A stretch of 64,000 nt of DNA. Origin: Halovivax limisalsi. GTDB taxonomy: Archaea > Halobacteriota > Halobacteria > Halobacteriales > Natrialbaceae. The stretch covers positions 558,001 to 622,000 of the forward strand of contig NZ_CP095757.1 in assembly GCF_023093535.1 (NCBI RefSeq), read 5' to 3'. The notes beneath the pieces were generated by a model. That model saw only the letters and a list, made by a program, of their open reading frames with translations. It searched no databases and was not told the DNA's origin. The translations under genes were made by a program, and so were the position numbers. Positions within the stretch are counted from its first letter, which is position 1. Every line of letters starts with the position of its first letter. This document shows positions 7,764 to 17,400 of this stretch, piece after piece.

Positions 7764-9860
7764 ATGGCAAAATCTGCGGTCTTTCGAGCGCTCTTCGAGG
7801 AACTGGACGAGGCGATCGCGATACTCGACCCGGAGACGGGCCGGTACGAGCGCGTCAACTCTCGGTATGCGGACCTGGTACGGACCGAACCGACGCAGCT
7901 CGAGGGTGTGACGGTCGTCGAGCACGCGGTCGATGATCTCTCACTCGATCGGGAGCTGATTGTGGCGGGCCTCGATGCGGCCCGTCGTGGCGAATCGCGA
8001 ATCGTCGAGTTCGAACTGGCGTCCGGTGACGGGAGTGGCCGACCGGCCGAACTCGAACTCGCGCCGTTCGACTCGAGCGGGATCGATTCGATCCGGGCGA
8101 CGCTTCGGCCTCGGTCGGTCCAGTCGTCGGCGGATGAACCCGGTGACGAGGCGACCCAGCGCCTCGAAGTCGCGCTGGCGGGCACGAACACGGGCGTCTG
8201 GGAGTGGGACATGGAGACCGACGACGTGGTCTGGACCGAATCGATGGAGCGGCTGTTCGGCCTCGAACCGGGGACGTTCGAGGGAACGTTCGAGGCGTTC
8301 GCCGACCGCGTCAAGCCCGACGACTTGCCGAACGTGGAGGCGGCGATCGAGCGGGCCATCGAGCGCGACGAGATCTTCCAGATCGAGTATCGGATCCAGC
8401 GCGACGACGCTGAAGAGCGCTGGGTGTACGCCCGCGGCGAAATTCGCGAGAATCGATCGGGCGGAAAGCGGATCGTCGGCATCGTCACCGACATTTCGGA
8501 ACACAAAGCGAAGGAGGAGGCGCTGGCGCGCAAACAGCAGCAGTATCGCGAACTCGTCGATCGGCTCCCCGAGGCCTACTACACCTTCGATTCCGACTGG
8601 ACGTTCACGTACTGCAACGAGGTGCTGGCGGACCGATTCGACACCGCGCCCGAAGAGATCGTCGGCACGGGCGTCTGGGAGCAGTTTCCCGCGATCGAAG
8701 GGACGGCGCTCGAGGAGATGTTCCGCTCGGTCATGGAGGCGGGCGAACCGGCCTCGTGCGAGTACCACGCCGAGGAGTACGGCTTCTGGGCGGACGTGCA
8801 GGCCTACCCCTACGAGGACGGGATCGCGGCCATCTCCAGGGACATCACGGAGCGCAAGGAGAAACTGTCGATGGTCCTCGATACGATGCCGCTCGTCTAC
8901 TACGAGATCGATACCGACGGAATCTTCCTCCAGTGTCGGGGCAAGGGCCTGGAGACGCTCGACCTCCAGTCCGGGGACCTCGTCGGGCGCTCCGTCCTCG
9001 ATCTGTACGCCGACCAGCCGGAACTCACCAGGGCCGTCGAACGGGCGCTCGACGGCGAGGAACTGTCGCTCACGCTCGAGGTCGACGGGAATCACTTTCA
9101 AACCCAGTACCGGCCCGTCGTCGAAGACGGTGAGGTGACGAGCGTCATCGGCATCTCGATGGACGTCACGGAACTCGAACGCCAGCGCGAGCAGCTGGAG
9201 TTCTTCAACTCCATCCTGCGCCACGACGTGTTGAACGGCATGACCGTCATCGGCGCCCGCGGCGAGATCCTGGCCGCCGAGCTCGACGGAGAGCTGGGAC
9301 GCCACGCCCAGACGGTCGTCGACTGGTGTACGACGACGACCGAGGTCACGAAGCGAGTCCAGCGCGTTATCGAGACGCTCACCACGCCCGAAGAGCGCCT
9401 CGACCTCGACGAGGTCGACGTCTCCGCCATTCTCGATCGAAAACTGTCCGAACTCGAAACCGCACATCCGGAGATGACGTTCGCATCGGACGTCGCGCCC
9501 GGTCTCGAAGTCCGGGCCGACGAGCTGTTGTCGGAAGTGCTCGGCAACATCCTGCTCAATAGCATCGAACACAACGACACCGACGACCTCTCGATCGAGG
9601 TGACCGCGGAAGCCACAGGCGATCGAGTGCGCATCGAGATCACCGACGACGGACGCGGCGTCGACGACGGTCGCAAGGAATCGATCTTCCGGCGCGGCGA
9701 AACCTCCCACGCCAAGGAGACCGGCTCCGGCTTCGGCCTCTTCTTCGTCGACGTGATGGTCGAGAAGTACGGTGGCGACGTCTGGGTGGAAGACGCCGAC
9801 AGAGAGGGGGCCCGATTCGTCCTCGAACTCCCGCCCGCGACTGCGGAGGGACGTCCATGA
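7764..9860 (+). CDS. Multi-PAS sensor histidine kinase
   Basis: Soluble 698-aa kinase without membrane segments. An N-terminal PAS-like region (about 1-110) is followed by three clearer PAS/PAC modules (about 135-255 with a GVWEWDMETDDVVW core, 260-370 and 372-475), then a HisKA-type helix with FFNSILRHDVLN, where His487 is the likely phosphorylation site. The C-terminal HATPase has an N box (LGNILLNSIEHND), a G1 box (DDGRGVDD) and a G2 box (GSGFGLFFVDVMVEKYGG). The absence of a transmembrane input domain suggests an intracellular signal such as redox state or light. No cofactor-binding cysteine was recognised. A HalX-type regulator follows 141 bp downstream and a KaiC-like ATPase overlaps that, so the three probably form one signalling operon. 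Confidence 0.9.
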   Translation: MAKSAVFRALFEELDEAIAILDPETGRYERVNSRYADLVRTEPTQLEGVTVVEHAVDDLSLDRELIVAGLDAARRGESRIVEFELASGDGSGRPAELELAPFDSSGIDSIRATLRPRSVQSSADEPGDEATQRLEVALAGTNTGVWEWDMETDDVVWTESMERLFGLEPGTFEGTFEAFADRVKPDDLPNVEAAIERAIERDEIFQIEYRIQRDDAEERWVYARGEIRENRSGGKRIVGIVTDISEHKAKEEALARKQQQYRELVDRLPEAYYTFDSDWTFTYCNEVLADRFDTAPEEIVGTGVWEQFPAIEGTALEEMFRSVMEAGEPASCEYHAEEYGFWADVQAYPYEDGIAAISRDITERKEKLSMVLDTMPLVYYEIDTDGIFLQCRGKGLETLDLQSGDLVGRSVLDLYADQPELTRAVERALDGEELSLTLEVDGNHFQTQYRPVVEDGEVTSVIGISMDVTELERQREQLEFFNSILRHDVLNGMTVIGARGEILAAELDGELGRHAQTVVDWCTTTTEVTKRVQRVIETLTTPEERLDLDEVDVSAILDRKLSELETAHPEMTFASDVAPGLEVRADELLSEVLGNILLNSIEHNDTDDLSIEVTAEATGDRVRIEITDDGRGVDDGRKESIFRRGETSHAKETGSGFGLFFVDVMVEKYGGDVWVEDADREGARFVLELPPATAEGRP

Positions 9861-10001
9861 GGCACGGCCATCGCCGTTCGCACCGTCCGGAACGGAGCCG
9901 ACGATCCGTCGTCCGATCGGCCGGGCGACCCGGCGGCGGGCGTCGACTCGCGCGAACCAAACTTCCAAGGCGTCCCGGAACGGAGGATGTGAGGAATTAG
10001 C

Positions 10002-10661
10002 ATGACTGGCACGGACCCCCCGGTCGTCGCCATCGTCGAGGACGAGCCGGCCGTCGCGGAGAGCTACGAACTCTGGCTGGACGGCGAGTACGAGATCAGG
10101 CGCGCGCACGACGGGGCCGAGGCGCTCGAGGTGGTCGACGACGACGTCGACGTCGTCCTCCTCGATCGGATGATGCCGGAGTACTCCGGCGCGGAGGTCC
10201 TCCAGGAGCTCCGCGAACGCGGGATCGACTGTCGCGTCGCGATGGTGACGGCCGTCGAACCTGACTTCGACGTCGTCGAGATGGGCTTCGACGCCTACGT
10301 CACGAAACCGCCCACGCGGGAGGGCCTGCGCGAGACGGTCTCGAAGCTGCTCTCCCGGGCGTCGGCCAGCGACGAACTCCGGGAGTACCACTCGCTGATG
10401 GAACGTCGCAGCGCGCTCGAAGCGGAGAAAACGGCCGAAGCGCTCGACGAGAGCGAGGAGTACGCGGAGCTGCTCGAACGGATCGAATCAAAACGGGCGG
10501 ACGTGGACGACGGACTCGGCGACATGGACGACGAGGTCGACTTCGTCGGGGCCGTTCGCGAGATCGAATCGGGAGCAACCCCGCCGGATAGCGCAGACGG
10601 TGACGCCGCCGACCGACCGATTGACGACGCAGTACCCGACGACTCGGGGGCAGGGGAATGA
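10002..10661 (+). CDS. HalX-domain response regulator
   Basis: Receiver domain at residues 7-120: acidic pair E13/D14, phospho-acceptor Asp55 (VVLLDRMMP), Thr83 and Lys102 (VTKPP). A HalX-type helical region follows at about 120-190 (LREYHSLMERRSALEAEKTAE), then an acidic disordered tail. HalX regulators are common haloarchaeal partners of PAS kinases; the output mechanism is not established. The stop codon overlaps the next ATG (ATGA), indicating translational coupling with the ATPase at 10658. The likely cognate kinase is the gene at 7764. Confidence 0.9.
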   Translation: MTGTDPPVVAIVEDEPAVAESYELWLDGEYEIRRAHDGAEALEVVDDDVDVVLLDRMMPEYSGAEVLQELRERGIDCRVAMVTAVEPDFDVVEMGFDAYVTKPPTREGLRETVSKLLSRASASDELREYHSLMERRSALEAEKTAEALDESEEYAELLERIESKRADVDDGLGDMDDEVDFVGAVREIESGATPPDSADGDAADRPIDDAVPDDSGAGE

Positions 10662-11338
10662 CGGAGAAGTCTGACGGCCTCGTGACGGGCTACGCCGTCT
10701 CCGAGGTGTTGCCGGCGGAGACGATCGATACACTCGACCCGGGGACGAACGTGGTCGTAGTGGGGCCGTCGATGAGCGGGAAGCGCTCACTCGCGCTCGA
10801 ACTGCTTGCAGCGGGGTACGAGGACGGTGAAGGTATCCTCTGTATCACGACGACGCGAACGAAGCGGATCTACGACGACCTGAAGCGCTACGTCCCCTCG
10901 CTCGAAGAGGACCGAATCGGCGTCGTGGACTGCTCGGGATCGGAGAGCCGGTCCGCGATCGAGCAGATGACGGAATCCGTCCCCTCGCCGGGCGACCTGA
11001 CCGGCATCAGCATCGGAACGGCGAAGCTCTTCAAGCAGTTCAACCGCCAGGGCATCTCGGACATCCGCTACGGCCTCATCTCCGTCTCGACGCTCCTGCA
11101 GTACATCGACATCAACACGGTGTTCAAGTTCCTCCACATCTACACCAACCGCGTGAGCGAGACGGACGGGCTCGGTATCTACACCCTGAACGACGACACG
11201 CACGAGGAGCAAACCGTCAACACGATCAAGGGGCAGTTCGACGTCGCCGTCACCCTCCGCGAGACCGAGACCGGCGACCTCGAGTGCCAGGTTCGCGGCG
11301 CTGGATCGGGATCACGGGGCTGGCACCCGATCGACTAG
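10658..11338 (+). CDS. KaiC/RAD55-like P-loop ATPase (signalling type)
   Basis: 226 aa. Walker A GPSMSGKRS lies at about residues 36-44 and a hydrophobic strand in the Walker B position is YGLISVSTLLQY. The overall shape is that of the truncated RecA/KaiC-like proteins that accompany bacterio-opsin-activator-type and two-component genes in haloarchaea. The canonical Walker B acid is not obvious, so ATP binding is more certain than hydrolysis. It overlaps the response-regulator stop by 4 bp. It may act as a downstream effector or adaptor of the His-Asp pathway (inference from operon structure). Confidence 0.75.
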   Translation: MTEKSDGLVTGYAVSEVLPAETIDTLDPGTNVVVVGPSMSGKRSLALELLAAGYEDGEGILCITTTRTKRIYDDLKRYVPSLEEDRIGVVDCSGSESRSAIEQMTESVPSPGDLTGISIGTAKLFKQFNRQGISDIRYGLISVSTLLQYIDINTVFKFLHIYTNRVSETDGLGIYTLNDDTHEEQTVNTIKGQFDVAVTLRETETGDLECQVRGAGSGSRGWHPID

Positions 11339-11401
11339 GGCGGCCCGACCTGCCCGAGGACGATCGTGACGGCGGCTCGATTCGAACGGCCAACCCAGCG
11401 A

Positions 11402-14400
11402 TCACGATCGGTCGGTCCCGACGATCAACTGGTGGATCGCGGTGACGTCGGCGGGCGTGACGGTGCCGTCGTCGGTCAGGTCGGCGCACGCACCCTCGAA
11501 GGGATCGGGCTCGAACCCGGCGATGTGGCGCTGCGTGAGCGTCGCGTCGAGCGACGTCACCGCTCCGTCGCCGTCGACGTCACCCGGGCGGTCGCAGACG
11601 TCGGGGTCGACGATCTCGACGGTCGCCGAATTCGCGTCGTCGTCGCTGGCGACCGTGACGGTGCCCGTCCCGACGTCGGTCGCGTCGGTCTCCCAGCGGA
11701 GCTCGACCGTCGCCCAGCCACTGACCGCGAGCGTGATGTTCGTCGCGTCGACGACCGTTCCGTCGAACTTCGAGAGTTCGATCGGCTGGGTCCCGACGTC
11801 CCCGCCGACGTTCTCGACCGTCGCCGTCACCGCGAGGGACTCACCCGCCGCGACCGGCGCGTTCGTCGTCACGTCGGTCACTCGGAAGTGGGCACTCGAT
11901 GATGGCGAGACGGTGACGGTCCGCGTCGCGGAGTGGTTGGCAGTCGAAACGCGGGCCTGGTACGTCCCGGCATCTCCCGAGTCGGTCGGCCACCGAAGCG
12001 TCTCGGTTGTGGATTCGTTCGGCACGAGATCGACCGTCACCGCGTCGACCTCGTCGCCGTCGATCTCGAGCGTGACGGACTGGGTGGCGGCCGCGTCGCC
12101 GACGTTCTCGAGTTCGGCGACCACGTCGAGGTACTCGCCCTCGGTCACCGGCTCGTTCGTCGTCACGTTCGTCAGGCGGACGTCGGGCCCGTCCCCGGGC
12201 GCCTCGACGGTCACGTTCACCGCGGCGGACGACCCGTCGGTCGCGACGGAGAGGGCGTGCGTGCCGACGTCGCCGGGTTCGGTCTCCCAGGTGAGGGCGA
12301 CGGTCCCCGTCTCGTTCGGGGCGAGGGTGCGTTCGACGCTATCAACCCGTTCTCCGGCGACATCGAGCGTCACGTTCCGCGTCGCGTCGTCGGTGCCGAC
12401 GTTCGCGACCTCCGCGGCGACCGAGACCGCCTCGCCCGCGGTCACCGGCGTCTCGGCCTCGACCGCGACGAGTTCGAACTCGCCGGCCGGCGGCGGGGTG
12501 ACCGTCACCGGCCGCGTATCGACGGCCGAACTGGACGCGACGGTCGCCGTGTGATCGCCGTCGTCGCCCTCGTCGGTCTCCCACGCCAGCTCGATCCGGC
12601 GGGATTCGCCGGGTGAGAGGCCGAGTTCGGCGTCATCGCGCTGGACGCCGCCGACGGACAGCCCGACGCGGTCCGTTCCGGCTGCGGCCCCGACGTTCGC
12701 GACGTCGACGCCGACCGAGAGCGTCTCGCCGGCCTCGACCGGCGCGTTCGTCTCGGCTATCTCGACGTCGAAGGCCGGGTCCGGTTCGTCGGTGACGACG
12801 TGGCCCAGACTCTCCTGTTCGACCCGCGAGCCCTCGCTCGACCGATTTCCAGCGACGTTCATCGCGTAGAGCGAGCCGTCCATCGAGCCGACGTAGAGCG
12901 TACCGTCGTGGACCGTCGGCGAGGAGAACGTCGACGCGTTCGTCGGCGCTCGCCATCGCTCCGTCCCGCTCGCCGCGTCGAAGGCGTAGACGGCGGGCCG
13001 TTGCGTGCCGACGTAGACGATGCCGTCGGCGACGGTCGGCGAGGAGACGAACAGCTCGTCCTGTTTGCCGAAGCCCGTCGACCACGCCTGGGATCCGGTC
13101 GCCGCGTCGAGCGCGAAGACGGCACCCTGATCCCCGTCCTCGTACCCCGTCCCCACGTAGACCGTTCCGTCGGCCACCGTCGGCGACGAGTACACCGCCC
13201 CGCCCGTGTCGAACAGCCAGGCGCGTTCGCCGCTCGTCGCGTCCAGCGCGTAGAGGTGGCCGTCGTACGAACCGACGAACGCGGTCCCACCGACGACGGT
13301 CGGCGAGGCGGTGACCGGTGCACCCAGGTTCGAACGCCAGCGCTCGGTGCCGTCCGCGGCGTCGAACGCGTGGAGGTACCCTTCGCCCTCGTTCGTGCCG
13401 TAGGATCCCACGTAGACCGTGCCGTCGACCACGACCGGGGACGATTCCGTCCCGCCGTCGGGGTAGGCGCTCCAGACGACGTCGCCGGTGGCCGCGTCGA
13501 GCGCGTAGAGCACGCCCTGCGACGCCGCGTACACCGTTCCGTCCTCGACCGTCGGTGAGGACAGGACCGGCCACTCGGTCCCGTGGACCCACTCGACCTC
13601 GCCGGTCTCGGCGTCGAGCGCGTAGAGGCCGTCCGCGCCGCCGGCGTAGACGTGCCCCGACGCGGGAGCTGCGGCCGGCGAGGCGCTGACGGAGCCGCCG
13701 ACTTCGGTCCGCCACCGCCGTTCACCGGTCGCCTCGTCGATCGCGTAGAGGCCGCCGTCGTTCGAGCCGACGTAGACCGTCCCGGCATAGATCGTCGGCG
13801 ACGACCAGATCGCGTCGTCGGTCGCCGCCCGCCAGCGCCGCTCCCCCGCGCCCGTGAGCGGTCGATTCACCGCGACCGACTCGGTTCCGAGGTCGACGCG
13901 GATCTCGTATTCCCCGCCCGCGCTCGGCAGATCGACCGCGATCGGCACCGTCGCGTTCTCGCCGGGGTCGACGTCGACGACTGCCGCGCCGACCGGCCGG
14001 TCGACGACCGACTCGCCCGTCACGCGCACCACCGGGACGCCGACCGCCGGGTCCGCACCCGCGTTCGACGCCGTCACCTGGATCGTTCGCGCTTCGCCGA
14101 CGCCGAGCCCCTCCGGAATCGCGACCGATTCGATCGCGAGGTCGTCGGAGCCGACGCTGCCGTCAGTCGACGCTCCTCCGTCGTACCGTCCATCAACCCC
14201 GTTCGCCCCGACGCCGACGGCGGTCACCGCGCGAGCGCTCGAGCCGCCCGCGGCGACCTCGTAAAGCACCGCCGATCGGTTCTCGGGTGCCGCGACGTCG
14301 ATCGTCACCTCGCGCGTCTCGTTCGGCGCGAGGTCGATCGTTCGGCCGCCGTCGTCCGCCCCGTCGGCCCGGAGCTCGAGCCGAGTCCTCGTCGGAGTCG

Positions 14401-17400
14401 CCCCCTCGTTTTCGACCGTGGCCGTCACCGGCACGGTCTCGCCGAGTTCGACGCGTTCCGGCGCGACCGCGTCGGTGACCGCCACCGTCGGCGCGAGCGA
14501 CGCGTTCAGGGTCGCGCTCCCGGCGCTGGCGAATCGAACGGACCGCTCTACGGGCTCGTACCCCGGTTTCGAGAGCCACAGCACGTGCGGCCCGCCGGGG
14601 ACGTCGAGCGCGACCGTCCCGTTCGAATCGCTCCGGTGGGTCGGGTCGGGCGAGTGAGTGAGGACCTCGACGGTCGCGTTTTCGACCGCCTCGCCCGTGT
14701 GCTCGTTCCGGACCGTCACCGAGAGCGACGCGATCGCGGTCGTTTCGACGGCCGTGACTTCCTCGACCGCGACCGCCGCCGGCCGGCCGGTCGCGTCGTC
14801 GCGGACGACGAATTCGAGACGCTGGCCCTCGGAGACGTCCGCGAGGTCGACGGTGAGCCGATCGGACGTGATGGTTCCGCTCGCCGGCGCCGGCAGCGTG
14901 ATCGCCGCGGAGCCGAGGTCCTCGCCCGTCTCGAGATCGCGCACCTCGATCGTCGCGTCGGCGTCGATCGGCCCGCGATTGCTCGCGAGGACGCTCGCCG
15001 TCGCCGCGGTCGACCCGTTGTAGTGCTCGATCGCCTCGTACCGAATCGGTTCGTGAACGTCGAGTTCTGGAGCGAAAAATCGCGTCGCGACGTCGGCGCG
15101 GCGCGGCTGGCTCGCCGCCGGCCCGAGCGTCTCTTCGGGATCGATCCGGACCCGATCGACCGCCGACGTGTCGAACGAGTCGGTCGTGATCGCCACGTCG
15201 ACGGTCACTCGCTCGCCCGCCGGCACCGCGTCGATGCGCTCGTCGACGCTCCATTCGTCGCCGTCGCTAACGCGAACGGGCACGCCGGCGGCGTCGACGC
15301 CGCCGCGATTCTCGACGACGACCGAGACGGTCCCGTTCGTCACCGTGCCCGACTCCGGCGAGACGAGTCCGTCAACGCTGGCGACGGCCAGGTCGGGGGT
15401 ACCGAGGCGCAGCGAGGCGTTCCGGGCGTACCACTCCGACGCGGTCGATTCGTTCCCGCCGACGCTCACCGCGACGCGCCCCTCGTCGGGCACCGTGACC
15501 GCGAGCTGGAGGTCGCGGGACTCGTTCGCCGCGAGCGGATCGACCGGTTCGGTCACGAGCACGGTCTCGCCGTCTGTGATGACGAGCGACGTCGCCTCGC
15601 TCTCGACGGCGCCGGCGTTCCTGACGGTCGCCTCGACCGTGACCGCCTCGCCGGCCGAGGCGTTCGAGGGCCCGTCGACGTCAAGGTCGAGCGCCGGCGT
15701 GAACGCGACGGTCGACTGGAACAGGTCGGTGCGACCGTTCGCGTTGGGCTCTCGAAGGGTGTAGACGGACGCGAGTCCGTCGCCCGTCGAAATGGAGTCG
15801 GCGTGCAGGATCGAGGCGTTCTCGTCGAAGCCGGTCGTCACCCGGCGCTCGCCGCTCCAGCCGCCCTCGCTGGCGCGTCGGTAGAACACGTCGGTGGACG
15901 TCTGGCCCTCGGGCGTCCCGCGATAGGTGGCGACCGCGTCGGCACCGTCGCCGGTCACCGAGAGGTCCGCGATCGACGCCATTCGGACGTCGGTCGAGAG
16001 GCGATCGACCCCACTGGCGTTCGCCCGTTCGAGGACGTAACTCTCGTTGCCCCCGCGCGCCCAGAGGAGTTCGCCGCCGCCGACGTCGTGGGCGGCGTAC
16101 TCTTCGATCGCGTACTCGTGTGCGCCCTCGCTGTCGAACCCGTCGTCGTCGATCGTTCCGTACGTGATCGCACCCGCGTTCAGGCCGTCCTCGGCCGCGT
16201 AGGAGGCGAGTTCGACGGTGCCGTTCGAGTCCGCGCCGAGGGCCGGCAGGGAGGCGTTCTCGATCGCGCCTGCGGATTCGACGCTCCCGTTCGAATCGAG
16301 CACCCGGTACTCGATCAAGGCGTTTTCGAGGTCGAGGCGATCCGAGTTCGGGTGGTGCTGCCAGGCGACGACCCAGCCGTCGGCGGTCGCTTCGAGCACG
16401 GGTGCCCGGTCCAGCGCCCCGTTTTCGGTGAGGGGCTCGGGCTGGCTCCAGGCGTCCCCGTCGTACTGGCTCGCCACGATCTCGAATTCGGCGGCGGCAG
16501 CGTCCGGATCGACGAACGCGTCGACCGGTTCGTCGAGCCTGGTCCAGACGGCCAGCAGTTCGTCCGAGTCGGGGGCCGATCGGATCGTCGGCTCGATGTC
16601 GTGGCGGTCGTCGGCCGTGATCGCGACCGGCTCGGCCCAGCCTGACGCCTCGTCGTACACCCGGACGACGACGTCGTGTCCGTCGGCAGTCTCGGCGTCG
16701 TCGGACAGGCGACTCCACGCGACGGCGTGCCCATCGTGCGTTTCGGTGATCGAGGGTTCAGTGTCTGCGAACGGGCGATCGGTCAGCCGGATCACCTCCT
16801 CGCTCGCCGCGGTCGAAAGCGCCGTGTCGGTGGTGCTGGCTGACGCATCGCCGTCGGACGTCGACGACTCGGTGTCGATCGAACCCACGCCCGGCAGCAC
16901 CGTCGATCCGCGGGCGTCGCGAAGCGCGAGGCCCGACCCGCCGGTCGCGGTCGCGCTGTCCCAGGAGTGATCTCCCTCACAGTAGAACGGATCGTCGGTA
17001 CTGGTCGGAGCACGCCAGCCGGTCGAACCACTGCCGTCGAGCGCGGGTGCGGCCGCGTCGGGACCGACGTCCCACGTGTCGGCCCACTCGGCACCGCACT
17101 CGAACTCGCCCTCCCACAGTCCCCAGAACGTGATCGATCCCTCGACGCCCACCGCACCGTCGTGAGCGATCGTCTCGACGAACACCGGTTGCTCCTGGCT
17201 GGTCTCGACGCCGATGTCCAGGAACGCGCCCGCGTCTACCGATGCGCCCAACGCCGACAGTTCCGCGAGGCCACTCGCGTTCCCGGTCGCCGCCTCCGTC
17301 CGTTCGACCAGCCCGAAGTCGTCGTCGAGTACCTCGACCGCCGACAGCCCGAGCGAGCCGGTCACCTTCACCTCGAGGCCGCCGATCCCGGCCGCTTTGA

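Noticed and set aside
13583-16645. A 1,020-codon plus-strand frame antisense to the dockerin protein
   Set aside because: Low-complexity RRRDR-type composition and no start signal; it mirrors a clearly coding minus strand.
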